Below, in pieces: positions 43,394 through 51,889 of a DNA stretch of 64,000 nt (its first letter is position 1; each line of letters opens with the position of its first letter). The stretch is from Flavobacterium stagni (GTDB taxonomy: Bacteria; Bacteroidota; Bacteroidia; Flavobacteriales; Flavobacteriaceae). The translations under genes were made by a program, and so were the position numbers. Under the pieces are notes generated by a model. That model was given only the letters and a program-made list of their open reading frames with translations. It was not told the DNA's origin and did not search any database. The stretch spans positions 109,769 through 173,768 of the forward strand of contig NZ_SBKN01000007.1 of the NCBI RefSeq assembly GCF_004122105.1, written 5' to 3'.

Positions 43394-43942
43394 ATGAAAA
43401 ACTTCATTTTGATTGTGCTGTTATTGCCCATGCTGGGATTGGGTCAGGCGAAAAAGAAAAAAGCGGCCCCTAAAAAAGCCACTTCAGAAGCCCATCACGG
43501 CGGGATGCAAGGATTGCCCCCAGAAATTGAACGGACCTTAAAAATTAAATTGGCCGTAATTCAGCATTTTGTTTCACAACCTGGTGATAAAGGCGAAGAG
43601 CTTTTTTGGCAAACCAAAGGGAAATTGACGTTTGGGATTGTTAATTATACCGAAGAGCAAAATCCGAAGTTTAAAGAATTGTTCATTGCCCAATACAAAA
43701 CGATGTACCAAGAATACATTTTAATGTTGTCACAAGGGGATGTCAAAGCTACAAATCGTTTTATGCAACTTTTGATTAAGCAAGAACTAGAATACAGGAA
43801 TCTCTTAACTCCCGAGCAATTAAAAAAATACCAAGAGGCATTCGTTACGATGGAAGCCACTAACAAGTCAATGTATGATTCCTATTTGGGCTTGTTTTTT
43901 TCCGATACCTTATTAGCTGAATATCAAAAAGGTTTTCGATAA
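43394..43942 (+). CDS. hypothetical secreted protein
   Basis: A 182-residue protein starting at 43394 with a Sec signal peptide (MKNFILIVLLLPMLGLGQA), a Lys/Ala-rich linker and a helical, Gln-rich domain. An in-frame extension upstream would run through the tRNA terminator and is rejected. A His/Gly/Met patch (SEAHHGGMQG) could bind a metal. Family not recognised. Confidence 0.72.
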   Translation: MKNFILIVLLLPMLGLGQAKKKKAAPKKATSEAHHGGMQGLPPEIERTLKIKLAVIQHFVSQPGDKGEELFWQTKGKLTFGIVNYTEEQNPKFKELFIAQYKTMYQEYILMLSQGDVKATNRFMQLLIKQELEYRNLLTPEQLKKYQEAFVTMEATNKSMYDSYLGLFFSDTLLAEYQKGFR

Positions 43943-43946
43943 AAGA

Positions 43947-43975
43947 AAAGGGCTGCAGTTGCAGCCCTTTTTTAT
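43947..43975. terminator. bidirectional terminator
   Basis: A 10-bp perfect stem AAAGGGCTGC/GCAGCCCTTT with loop AGTT between two convergent genes. T-tails are present on the plus strand, and a shorter one on the minus strand. Confidence 0.88.
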
Positions 43976-45018
43976 TTTTTACTCTCTGGATCCGTTTTAT
44001 CGACAATTAATCGAGCATCGCGATTGGCAATTTCCCAAACTATAGTAAATGCGTATTGGGCGCGTTTGGTTAACAAATCAAACTCGATTTTATCCACTTC
44101 ATCGGTTGCTTTATGGTAGTCGGCATGCACACCACTGAATAAAAATACCGAGGGAATGTTATTTTTTGCAAAATTATAATGGTCCGAACGGTAGTAAAAA
44201 CGGTTTGGGTCTTTACGATCGTTGTATTTATAATCCAAATCCAAATGCGTGTACTTGCTGTTCACATTTTCACAAATGGTATACAAATCACTGGATAAAT
44301 AGTCGGATCCAATTACATAAATATAATTACCATTATCAGCATGTTTGGCATCCCGACGTCCAATCATATCAATATTGACATCGGCTACCGTATTGGCTAG
44401 AGGAAATAATGAATTTTCTGAATAGTAGCGCGAACCGTGAAGGCCGTGTTCTTCGCCCGTTACATGGAGAAAAAGCAACGAGCGTTTGGGGCCGTGTCCT
44501 TCTTTTTTGGCTTTTTGAAAAGCTTGTGCAATTTCTAAAAGGGCTACTGTTCCCGAACCATCATCGTCGGCACCGTTATACACTTCGCCATTTTTGATGC
44601 CCACATGGTCGTAATGGGCTGAAATCACCACAATTTCATTCGGTTTTTCTGAACCTTCGATAAAGGCCCAAATGTTTTCAGAATCGTTCAATCCCTCATT
44701 TCGCTTGGCATTTAAGTAAGCTGCGGGTACCGGTTGGTAATAGCTATCGGCACCTTTGGGAAATGGAATTCCGTTTTTTTTGTATTGTTCGATTAAATAA
44801 TTCCCCGCTCTTTTTTGTCCCGGACTCCCCGTTTCGCGCCCTTCCATTTCGTCAGAAGCGACAACCGTGAGGTAGGTTTTGAGTTCGTTTGCCGTAATGG
44901 ATTCCATATAGGCAATGGGTGTTACTGGTCCGTTGGCAGATGATTTCGTAGCTGTCGATTGTGAGCCTGAGCAAGCCGCAAGACTGATGGCAACAAGGAG
45001 TAACGTTATTTTTTTCAT
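43972..45018 (-). CDS. M28 family metallopeptidase, lipoprotein
   Basis: A 348-residue exported zinc aminopeptidase-like protein (lipoprotein signal ending SLAAC, Cys16). Co-catalytic metal ligands of M28 are visible: HYDHVG near 136, GADDDGSGT near 150, GEEHGLHGS near 192 and NIDMIGR near 220, with a late His in RSDHYNFAK. Likely releases amino acids from peptides in the periplasm or at the surface. Its start lies 1 bp after the stop of the upstream DUF3667 gene, so the two are cotranscribed. Confidence 0.9.
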   Translation of the reverse strand: MKKITLLLVAISLAACSGSQSTATKSSANGPVTPIAYMESITANELKTYLTVVASDEMEGRETGSPGQKRAGNYLIEQYKKNGIPFPKGADSYYQPVPAAYLNAKRNEGLNDSENIWAFIEGSEKPNEIVVISAHYDHVGIKNGEVYNGADDDGSGTVALLEIAQAFQKAKKEGHGPKRSLLFLHVTGEEHGLHGSRYYSENSLFPLANTVADVNIDMIGRRDAKHADNGNYIYVIGSDYLSSDLYTICENVNSKYTHLDLDYKYNDRKDPNRFYYRSDHYNFAKNNIPSVFLFSGVHADYHKATDEVDKIEFDLLTKRAQYAFTIVWEIANRDARLIVDKTDPESKK

Positions 45019-45019
45019 A

Positions 45020-46105
45020 TTAATGAAGGTTTACAAAGGAATAAATAATTAAGGCTAAAAGTAAAAAGGAAAGAAGGATGACATTTATGATTAATATCCC
45101 CAAACTTTTCACAAGTGAGATTCCCCGACTTTCCCCGTAAAAACGATGGTGCGCAGGAAAGAAATAATAGAACATCCAAAGTAGTGTTGCTGTACGAAGT
45201 ATTATTTGAATTAGTGTAAAAATCACATTATCACCCATTAAATCAATACAATATTCGGCTAACAGAGCAATTAGATTCAACAATAACAAAAAAGAAAAGT
45301 AATGCAAGGTAAAAATACCATGATCAAAATAGTACCATTTCTTTTTATCGTGAAATAACCATAATATTAACGCAAAAAGAGGCATATAAATGAACAAGGC
45401 TTTGGGGAAATTATGAATAAAGGATTCCATAAATTTTTGTCCCAATTGTTCATGGGGAACACGGTATTTCGCTTCAATACTTTTTTTGTTAATCCAATAT
45501 TCAAAACCACCAATTTTATTGGGGTCTTTGGCGCGAATGGAATCCATTTCACGGATGGAGTTATAGCCAAAATTCAAAAATGCCTCTCGGTTGATTTTCT
45601 CCTCTTCCCGTTTATCAACGAGAAATTTAAGGGAATCAATGATGGTACGGGCCGAACTGTCTTGTTTTTCAATACGATTCAGCCATTCCGTTTCTTTTGG
45701 GATTTGGGCCGACTTCTCTTTGATGATGCGTTGTGCCTTTTGATCAGTTACATTAACCGTTGCTTCCTCCTTTTCGAGTTCTTCAGGGTTTGCGATTAGA
45801 TTAATCGTCAAAAAGGTGACAAAACTGATGAAAATATACAATCGAACAGGCGCCAAATAGGATAAACGCTTACCTGATAAGTATTCTCGGGTTAATGAAG
45901 CAGGTTTGAAAAGTAAATTGCGGATGGTTTTCCAAAAGGCATTTTCATAATGCGTTAAATCCTCAAAAAAATGAACGAATAAATGGTAAAAGGTTTTCCG
46001 GGTATCCGTGTTTTCCTGTCCACAATTCGGGCAAAATCGTTCGGCAACCACATGATTGCAATTCAGACACGTTTTATCCTTTCGTATAGGGCTTTTATGC
46101 GACAT
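45020..46105 (-). CDS. DUF3667 zinc-ribbon membrane protein
   Basis: A 361-residue protein: an N-terminal C4 zinc ribbon (CLNCNHVVAERFCPNCGQ, residues 13-30), then the DUF3667 signature (TFYHLFVHFFEDLTHYENAFWKTIRNLLFKPASLTREYL). A first membrane helix lies near 90-107, a charged loop of about 110 residues follows, then three to four C-terminal helices. Function unknown, common in Bacteroidota. It sits directly upstream of the M28 peptidase gene (1-bp gap). Confidence 0.85.
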   Translation of the reverse strand: MSHKSPIRKDKTCLNCNHVVAERFCPNCGQENTDTRKTFYHLFVHFFEDLTHYENAFWKTIRNLLFKPASLTREYLSGKRLSYLAPVRLYIFISFVTFLTINLIANPEELEKEEATVNVTDQKAQRIIKEKSAQIPKETEWLNRIEKQDSSARTIIDSLKFLVDKREEEKINREAFLNFGYNSIREMDSIRAKDPNKIGGFEYWINKKSIEAKYRVPHEQLGQKFMESFIHNFPKALFIYMPLFALILWLFHDKKKWYYFDHGIFTLHYFSFLLLLNLIALLAEYCIDLMGDNVIFTLIQIILRTATLLWMFYYFFPAHHRFYGESRGISLVKSLGILIINVILLSFLLLALIIYSFVNLH

Positions 46106-46151
46106 GAAATTTTTGTTTTAGCAGATGTAAAACTAGGAAAAAAAATACATT

Positions 46152-46159
46152 TATATTTG
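46152..46159 (+). promoter_or_regulatory. -7 promoter element of the DUF1801 gene
   Basis: TATATTTG, a perfect TAnnTTTG match, 24 bp before the ATG at 46184. Confidence 0.5.
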
Positions 46160-46183
46160 TGAAACTAACTTAAATCAAATCCC

Positions 46184-46642
46184 ATGCAATCGGAAGCAAA
46201 ATCACCTGAAGCGTACATGAAAGAAATTCCAGCCGATCGTGTCGAAGTCATGAATCAACTTCGCACCATCATCATGGAAAATTTACCCAAAGGATTTAAA
46301 GAAGGCATGAGTTATGGGATGCTGACGTATGTGGTGCCTTTTGAATTGTATCCCGCAGGTTACCATTGTGCCAAAGATCAGGAACTCCCTTTTTTATCTT
46401 TAGCCTCTCAAAAAAATTCGATCAATCTCTATCACATGGGAATTTATGCGGATGAAAATTTGCTAAATTGGTTTGTAGCCGAATATCCCAAACACTGCAA
46501 AACCAAGTTGGATATGGGCAAAAGTTGTATTCGTTTTAAAAAAACGGCCGATATCCCCATGGCGTTAATCGCAGAATTATGTCAAAAGATGACTCCAGAA
46601 CAATGGATTGCTATTTATGAAAAGAACTACCGTAAAAAGTAA
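46184..46642 (+). CDS. DUF1801 domain-containing protein
   Basis: A 152-residue cytosolic protein of the DUF1801/YdhG group: SPEAYMKEIPADRVEVMNQLRTIIMENLPKGFKEGMSYGMLTYVVP at the N-terminus and a C-terminal LDMGKSCIRFKKTADIP block. The fold is related to frataxin-like/YdhG proteins; iron or nucleic-acid roles have been suggested for relatives but not for this type. Single gene. Confidence 0.85.
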   Translation: MQSEAKSPEAYMKEIPADRVEVMNQLRTIIMENLPKGFKEGMSYGMLTYVVPFELYPAGYHCAKDQELPFLSLASQKNSINLYHMGIYADENLLNWFVAEYPKHCKTKLDMGKSCIRFKKTADIPMALIAELCQKMTPEQWIAIYEKNYRKK

Positions 46643-46719
46643 ATTATTGATTGTTATATCGGAGAATAATTGTATGAAGCGTTTTTTAAAGCGCTTTTTT
46701 TTATGAATTTATGATTTCT

Positions 46720-46763
46720 GTAACAATTGTTACCTTTTTCCAAAAGGGTGTCTGATACTTTTA
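46720..46763 (+). promoter_or_regulatory. sqr promoter with Crp/Fnr-type operator
   Basis: The perfect 14-bp palindrome GTAACAATTGTTAC (46720-46733) has its centre 33 bp upstream of the centre of TACTTTTA (46756-46763), a -7 box with one mismatch to TAnnTTTG. No -33 box is needed in this layout. The box lies 14 bp from the ATG at 46778. The same arrangement recurs at four other promoters in the sulfur cluster. Confidence 0.82.
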
Positions 46764-46777
46764 CTAAAAAAATACTC

Positions 46778-48037
46778 ATGGCACATTATCAGATACTTAT
46801 CATTGGAGGAGGGACAGCAGGCATTATGGTGGCTGCCCAATTGATGAAAAAACAAAAAGGGTTGAATATTGGGATTATAGAACCTTCTGAAAACCATTAC
46901 TATCAACCGGCTTTTACCTTAGTTGGCGCAGGGACTTTTGACTACCAAAAGACGGTCAAGCCAACTTTAGATTTCATACCCAAAGGGGTACAATGGATTA
47001 AAGATTCGGTTACAAAATTAATCCCGGATGAAAATCGATTAGAAACCAAAAAGGAACAATCGTATACTTATGATTATTTAGTGGTTGCTGCAGGATTGGT
47101 GAATAATCTCGATGGAATTGAAGGATTGCGCGAAGGAATCGAATCAGGAGTGGTTTGTAGCAATTATGTTGATCCCAGAAAAACATGGGAATTATTGCAA
47201 AAATTCAACGGAGGCAATGCTGTTTTCACCCAACCCACAACACCTATTAAATGCGGTGGCGCACCACAAAAAACAGCCTATATGTCGGCACATTATTTCA
47301 AAAAAAGAGGAATCTCTTCGAAAACCAATGTTGTTTTTGCAACGCCTGGTTCGGTAATTTTTGGGGTTAAAATCGTAGCTGAAACACTTATGCAAGTAAT
47401 TGGTCGTTACAATATTCACTTAAAAACCTTTTATGCACCTCAAAAAATTGATAGTGTCAACAAAATTATCTATTTCCGCGAAGTAGGTTCCAAGGAAAAT
47501 ATGTGTGTCATCAATGAAAACAATGTGTTGAATGAAAAACATACGGGAGATGAAACCATCCAAATACCGTTTGACTTTCTACACCTAGCTCCACCACAAG
47601 AAGCGCCTGCTTTTTTGAAATATTCTGAATTAGCCAATGAAGCGGGTTGGATGAATGTCGACCACAATAGCATGCAAAGTAATAGTCATTCCAATGTTTT
47701 TGGTTTGGGTGATATTGCGGGCTTACCCACTGCAAAAACTGGAGCGGCAATTCGTAAACAAGTCCCCGTGGTAGTCGACAATTTAGTACGATTAGTCAAA
47801 GGACAGAAGGCTGATAATAAAGAATACAACGGCTATTCTTCTTGTCCATTAGTAACAGGATATGGTGAAATGGTATTGGCAGAATTCAATTATAAAAATG
47901 AATTTACACCCGATCCCGAATTGAAAAAAATGTTGATTTTTAAAAGTTTCAAACCCCATTGGCGTTTATGGATTTTAAAAAAGTATATGCTTCCGTATCT
48001 GTATTGGAACAAAATGTTGAAAGGTGAGAAAGTATAA
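46778..48037 (+). CDS. sqr: sulfide:quinone reductase
   Basis: A 419-residue membrane-associated flavoprotein that oxidises sulfide to sulfane sulfur and reduces menaquinone. FAD-binding Rossmann motif LIIGGGTAGIMVAAQL at 7-22. The three redox Cys typical of SQR are at Cys127 (VVCSNY), Cys159 (PIKCGGAP) and Cys356 (SSCPLV), almost the same positions as in the Acidithiobacillus enzyme. GLGDIAGLPTAKTGAAIRKQ near 309-328 is the second FAD site. The start at 46778 follows from the promoter box just upstream. A terminator hairpin separates it from the crp-type gene. Confidence 0.93.
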   Translation: MAHYQILIIGGGTAGIMVAAQLMKKQKGLNIGIIEPSENHYYQPAFTLVGAGTFDYQKTVKPTLDFIPKGVQWIKDSVTKLIPDENRLETKKEQSYTYDYLVVAAGLVNNLDGIEGLREGIESGVVCSNYVDPRKTWELLQKFNGGNAVFTQPTTPIKCGGAPQKTAYMSAHYFKKRGISSKTNVVFATPGSVIFGVKIVAETLMQVIGRYNIHLKTFYAPQKIDSVNKIIYFREVGSKENMCVINENNVLNEKHTGDETIQIPFDFLHLAPPQEAPAFLKYSELANEAGWMNVDHNSMQSNSHSNVFGLGDIAGLPTAKTGAAIRKQVPVVVDNLVRLVKGQKADNKEYNGYSSCPLVTGYGEMVLAEFNYKNEFTPDPELKKMLIFKSFKPHWRLWILKKYMLPYLYWNKMLKGEKV

Positions 48038-48062
48038 ATAAGATAAATTTTAATTATTTTTG

Positions 48063-48092
48063 AAGACAGAACATTCAGTTTTGTCTTTTTTT
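48063..48092 (+). terminator. sqr terminator or attenuator
   Basis: A 10-bp stem AAGACAGAAC/GTTTTGTCTT (one G-T pair), loop ATTCA and a T-run ending directly at the ATG of the Crp/Fnr gene. Partial read-through would let sqr and the regulator share a transcript. Confidence 0.75.
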
Positions 48093-48725
48093 ATGGATAT
48101 GAAAGAACAGTTGATACAAACCTATGGCGGTATTTTTGAAGAAAAATTAATCGAAGAAATTGCACAAATTTCTTTACTAAAAAATTTTAATGAAGGCGAT
48201 GTGCTGATCGATTTTGGGGATTATATTCGAAAAATGCCCTTACTGATAAATGGGGCGATTAAAATTCTGAGAGAAGATTTTGATGAAGGCGAACTGTTGC
48301 TTTATTTCATAGAAAAAGGAGATACTTGTGCCATGTCTTTGGCATGCTGTATGGGAGACAAGCGCAGTGAAATTCGCGCACAAGCAGAAACTTCGGGGCA
48401 AGTGGTTATGATTCCTGTTGAACATATGGAAGAATGGCTGGGAAAATATAAATCGTGGCGTAATTTCGTTTTTAACAGTTATAACAGTCGTTTAAAAGAA
48501 ATGCTTTCGACAATTGATAGCTTGGCTTTTATGAATATGGACCAACGCATCATTAGTTATTTAATCGATAAATCCAAAATTGCAAAGTCCAAAGAAATTC
48601 AGGCTACACACCAAGAAATTGCATACGATCTTCACACATCTCGAGTAGTAGTTTCTCGCTTGTTAAAAGCATTGGAAAATAAAGGAGAAATTCGTTTGCA
48701 TCGCGCTTCCATTGAATTATTATAA
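48093..48725 (+). CDS. Crp/Fnr family regulator of the sulfur cluster
   Basis: A 210-residue Crp/Fnr protein: cyclic-nucleotide-binding-like beta roll at about 20-110, dimer helix at 115-150 and C-terminal winged HTH (THQEIAYDLHTSRVVVSRLLKALENKGEIRL). The start at 48093 is set by the terminator that fills the upstream region (48099 is a second possible Met). It lacks the Fe-S cysteines of Fnr and the full cAMP-binding signature. Its only three Cys, Cys79, Cys85 and Cys86, sit together in DTCAMSLACCMG, suggesting thiol sensing. It is the likely binder of the GTAAC-N4-GTTAC sites. Confidence 0.88.
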   Translation: MDMKEQLIQTYGGIFEEKLIEEIAQISLLKNFNEGDVLIDFGDYIRKMPLLINGAIKILREDFDEGELLLYFIEKGDTCAMSLACCMGDKRSEIRAQAETSGQVVMIPVEHMEEWLGKYKSWRNFVFNSYNSRLKEMLSTIDSLAFMNMDQRIISYLIDKSKIAKSKEIQATHQEIAYDLHTSRVVVSRLLKALENKGEIRLHRASIELL

Positions 48726-48727
48726 GC

Positions 48728-48771
48728 GTAACATTTGTAACAATTTATAAAAAAATTAAACGGTTTTTTTG
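48728..48771 (+). promoter_or_regulatory. promoter of the DUF2490-tauE-cstB unit with operator
   Basis: GTAACATTTGTAAC (48728-48741) has one mismatch in its palindrome. Its centre is 33 bp upstream of the centre of TTTTTTTG (48764-48771), a -7 box with one mismatch. It begins 2 bp after the regulator stop. The box position rules out a TTG at 48769 as start of the next gene. Confidence 0.7.
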
Positions 48772-48786
48772 CTTAAAATTTTGAAA

Positions 48787-49473
48787 GTGAAAAGCCGTTT
48801 TTTGGTAGCTATTATTTTTGTTTTTTCATTTTACATCGGTCAAAGTCAGCACCGTTGGGAAAACTGGAATCGCTTTTCAATTCAGCACCAATGGTCAACC
48901 CAATGGTCAACCGATGCAGAATACCAATACCGTATTCAAGAAAACTTAGAACCGGGTCAAAGAGGATTTGTTAATTTGATGCAGTCCCTTAGATTGTGGA
49001 CTTATTTTACCCAAAAGAAACACCAAATAATCGTCGTACCGTTTTCCTATTTTAATGCGAATACTTTAACGGAACCTAATGATTTGTATGTAATGCAATC
49101 GCAGCGGGAGTGGCGTTGGTCAATGGGCTACCAGTGGAATGCACAAGGTAATGGATTGTCTTTTCGCTATTTGACAGACTATCGTTTTTTTGAATCGAAT
49201 AATCAAGCACTGCGATTTCGGTTTTTGATGGCCTATGGAATTCCAATTACTGAAAAATTGAAAGTTAAAGTGGTTGAAGAATGGATGGCGAATTCCCATA
49301 TTCTGAAAAACCAATCGGAAAGTGAACAAAATCGGTTGGGATTTATTTTACGATGGGAACCCATTCTCAATTTAAAAATGGAAACCGGCTATCTTTGGTT
49401 ACATCGTTTTCATCAAACAGCCACAATTCAAGAAAATATAATTACATTCGGACTTCAATATCAACTACCATGA
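48787..49473 (+). CDS. DUF2490 outer-membrane beta-barrel protein
   Basis: About 228 residues from the GTG at 48787, which follows the promoter box and starts a clean signal peptide (KSRFLVAIIFVFSFYIGQSQ). The remainder alternates aromatic and polar residues in amphipathic strands, ending with LQYQLP, as expected for a DUF2490 barrel. Cargo unknown; an outer-membrane route for a sulfur compound is conceivable. The stop overlaps the tauE start by 4 bases (ATGA). Confidence 0.8.
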   Translation: MKSRFLVAIIFVFSFYIGQSQHRWENWNRFSIQHQWSTQWSTDAEYQYRIQENLEPGQRGFVNLMQSLRLWTYFTQKKHQIIVVPFSYFNANTLTEPNDLYVMQSQREWRWSMGYQWNAQGNGLSFRYLTDYRFFESNNQALRFRFLMAYGIPITEKLKVKVVEEWMANSHILKNQSESEQNRLGFILRWEPILNLKMETGYLWLHRFHQTATIQENIITFGLQYQLP

Positions 49474-50267
49474 GTGGAACAGAAATAATCGGATACGGTT
49501 TAGCCGTTTTAGTAGGAATCTCTCTCGGACTTATCGGCAGTGGCGGATCGATTTTATCGGTTCCCATTTTTGTGTATATCATGGGGATTCAACCTGTTTT
49601 GGCTGCCGCTTACTCGTTGTTTGTGGTGGGTGTATCCGCTTTAGTCAGTGGATTCCAAAAAGCAAAAGACGGATTGGTGGACTTTAAAAAAGTTTTGGCT
49701 TTCGGTATTCCGACACTAATGGCCGTCTTTTTTACCCGTAAACTTATTGTACCTTCGATTCCCGATTCCATAGTCATTACCGATCATTTTTCACTATCAA
49801 AACGCTTACTCATTATGGCTGTTTTTGCGGTTGTAATGATTTTGGCTTCCTGGAAAATGATTCGTCCCGTTCAGGAATCCATAGTTCATTCAAGTGTAAG
49901 TCCGCTGAAAATTAGTTTGGCCGGACTTGCCATCGGACTCGTAGCGGGTTTCGTAGGAGCGGGAGGCGGATTTCTCATAGTGCCGGCTTTGTTGTTTTTA
50001 GCGCAAACTCCCATAAAAAAAGCCATCGGAACATCATTGTTTATCGTTGCTCTTCAATCGTTAATAGGGTTTTTGGGCGATGTTGGACAACAAGACATCA
50101 ATTATACAATGCTGCTCACTTTTACCGCTTGTTCACTTTTGGGTGTCTTCATCGGAAATCGTTTATCCAAAGTTATTTCGGGCGAAAAAATGAAATCCAT
50201 TTTTGGCTACTTCGTTTTGTGCATGGGGATTTATATTTTAATCAAAGAAATTTGGTTTTCTGCCTAA
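49470..50267 (+). CDS. TauE/SafE family sulfite exporter
   Basis: A 265-residue permease with about eight membrane helices in two repeated halves: GISLGLIGSGGSILSVPIFVYIMG at 15-38 and GLVAGFVGAGGGFLIVPALLFLA near 150-175, the two Gly-rich signatures of the TauE/SafE family. The start at 49470 overlaps the preceding stop (ATGA). In this context it most likely exports sulfite or thiosulfate made by the neighbouring CstB-like enzymes. Confidence 0.92.
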   Translation: MSGTEIIGYGLAVLVGISLGLIGSGGSILSVPIFVYIMGIQPVLAAAYSLFVVGVSALVSGFQKAKDGLVDFKKVLAFGIPTLMAVFFTRKLIVPSIPDSIVITDHFSLSKRLLIMAVFAVVMILASWKMIRPVQESIVHSSVSPLKISLAGLAIGLVAGFVGAGGGFLIVPALLFLAQTPIKKAIGTSLFIVALQSLIGFLGDVGQQDINYTMLLTFTACSLLGVFIGNRLSKVISGEKMKSIFGYFVLCMGIYILIKEIWFSA

Positions 50268-50332
50268 TCAACTGATATTTATCATTTTTTCGGGGATTTA
50301 GTGGCGCTAACTTTGGCCTAAATTCAAGAAGA

Positions 50333-51751
50333 ATGAAATTAGAACAAATCTATACCGGTTGTTTAGCCCATGCGGCGTATTATTTGGAGAGTGAGGGAGA
50401 AGCGGCCATATTCGACCCGTTGCGCGAAGTTTTTCCTTATATCGAACGTGCAGAAAAATTGGGAGCAACCATCAACTATGTTTTTGAAACTCATTTTCAC
50501 GCTGATTTTGTGTCGGGTCATTTGGACTTGGCAGCAAAAACAGGAGCGAAAATCGTATACGGTCCCACAGCTAAACCCGGATTTGAAGCACTAGTTGCCG
50601 AAGACGGTCAGTATTTTCAAGTTGGAGCTGTAAAAATAAAAGTGATCCACACCCCTGGGCACACACTCGAAAGTACCTGCTACCTTATCTTTGATGAAGA
50701 AGGTAAGGAGCACGGTATTATTTCAGGAGACACTCTGTTTATTGGCGATGTTGGCCGTCCCGATTTGGCACAACATGTCATCGCTGATTTGACAGAGGAA
50801 AAATTAGCTCGAATGTTGTACCATTCCTTACACGAAAAAATTATGCCGTTAGCGGATGATTTAATTGTGTATCCCAATCATGGTGCCGGAAGTGCCTGTG
50901 GGAAAAAAATGAGTAAAGAAACTACGGATACGCTAGGCAATCAAAAAGCAACCAATTATGCGCTGAATCCGCAATTGACAGAAGATGAATTTGTAGCTCA
51001 ATTGTTAACCGGTTTGACTACACCACCCAAATATTTCCCTGAAAATGTTTTAATGAATATCAAAGGATATCAAAGCTTGGATACTATTTTGCACCAAGGT
51101 CAAAAAGCCTATGATGCTAAAACCTTTGAATTAATTGCCAATGAAACCAAAGCCGTAATCATCGATTCACGTTCAGCAGCTGAGTTTGCTAAAGGTTTTA
51201 TTCCCAATAGCATTAACATTGGTTTGGATGGTAGTTTTGGAACTTGGGTGGGCGAACTCATTCCTAATATTCAACAACCCATTTTAATTGTGGCCGAAAA
51301 TGAAGAGAAAGTGAAAGAAACCATTATTCGACTTTCACGTGTCGGTTTTGATCATAGCATTGGGTATTTACAAGGCGGTTTCAAAAGTTGGGTACTAGCA
51401 GGGAAAGAATTTGATCATATTGAACGCATTGCAGGTGCAGACTTGGATTCATATGTAATGAACCAACAACCCATTTTAATTGATGTTCGACGTAAAAGCG
51501 AATACGATTCAGAACATCTTATGAATTCACTGAATATACCTTTGAATGAAATAGATTCACATCTTGCTGAATTTCCTAAAGAACTGCCTTTTGTACTATT
51601 TTGTGCCGGTGGGTACCGTAGTATGATTGCTGCTTCTATTTTGAAAAAACGCGGATATGAAAATTTTGTAGATATCATCGAAGGGTTTGGTGGCTTGAAA
51701 AATAGCACCTTACCCAAGTCCGATTACAAGTGTCCTACCACTTTGTTGTAG
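50333..51751 (+). CDS. CstB-like persulfide dioxygenase-sulfurtransferase, copy 1
   Basis: A 472-residue protein with the three-domain order of Staphylococcus CstB: a metallo-beta-lactamase persulfide dioxygenase (1-240), a pseudo-rhodanese lacking Cys (about 262-362) and an active rhodanese (370-460). Iron ligands by analogy to ETHE1 are His54 (ETHFHADF), His110 (HTPGHTLE) and Asp133 (SGDTLF). The active rhodanese Cys is Cys424 (CAGGYRS). It oxidises persulfides to sulfite and thiosulfate. It shows no operator of its own and is probably read with DUF2490-tauE. Confidence 0.92.
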   Translation: MKLEQIYTGCLAHAAYYLESEGEAAIFDPLREVFPYIERAEKLGATINYVFETHFHADFVSGHLDLAAKTGAKIVYGPTAKPGFEALVAEDGQYFQVGAVKIKVIHTPGHTLESTCYLIFDEEGKEHGIISGDTLFIGDVGRPDLAQHVIADLTEEKLARMLYHSLHEKIMPLADDLIVYPNHGAGSACGKKMSKETTDTLGNQKATNYALNPQLTEDEFVAQLLTGLTTPPKYFPENVLMNIKGYQSLDTILHQGQKAYDAKTFELIANETKAVIIDSRSAAEFAKGFIPNSINIGLDGSFGTWVGELIPNIQQPILIVAENEEKVKETIIRLSRVGFDHSIGYLQGGFKSWVLAGKEFDHIERIAGADLDSYVMNQQPILIDVRRKSEYDSEHLMNSLNIPLNEIDSHLAEFPKELPFVLFCAGGYRSMIAASILKKRGYENFVDIIEGFGGLKNSTLPKSDYKCPTTLL

Positions 51752-51777
51752 GGAGTGTTTTTTTTGTTTTTAGTTTT

Positions 51778-51812
51778 AAGAAGCACCGTTTGTCCTACGG
51801 TGCTTCTTTATT
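51778..51812 (+). terminator. terminator after cstB-like copy 1
   Basis: A 12-bp perfect stem AAGAAGCACCGT/ACGGTGCTTCTT with loop TTGTCCT and a T-rich tail. A weaker hairpin (CCTAC/GTAGG at 51734-51752) with a T-run overlaps the stop codon just upstream. Confidence 0.85.
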
Positions 51813-51822
51813 TGTTAAATTT

Positions 51823-51866
51823 GTAACAAGGGTTACATCGCATTACCTTTTGAGTTATTAGATTTA
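51823..51866 (+). promoter_or_regulatory. promoter of cstB-like copy 2 with operator
   Basis: GTAACAAGGGTTAC (51823-51836; palindromic to TGTAAC...GTTACA) has its centre 33 bp upstream of the centre of TAGATTTA (51859-51866), a -7 box with one mismatch. 23 bp to the ATG at 51890. Confidence 0.8.
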
Positions 51867-51889
51867 CAAAAAATAAAATACTCCGTATC

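Noticed and set aside
51734..51765. Hairpin CCTAC/GTAGG at the cstB copy 1 stop as the main terminator
   Set aside because: Only five base pairs and the right arm is separated from the T-run; the 12-bp hairpin at 51778 is far stronger, so this was kept only as a note.
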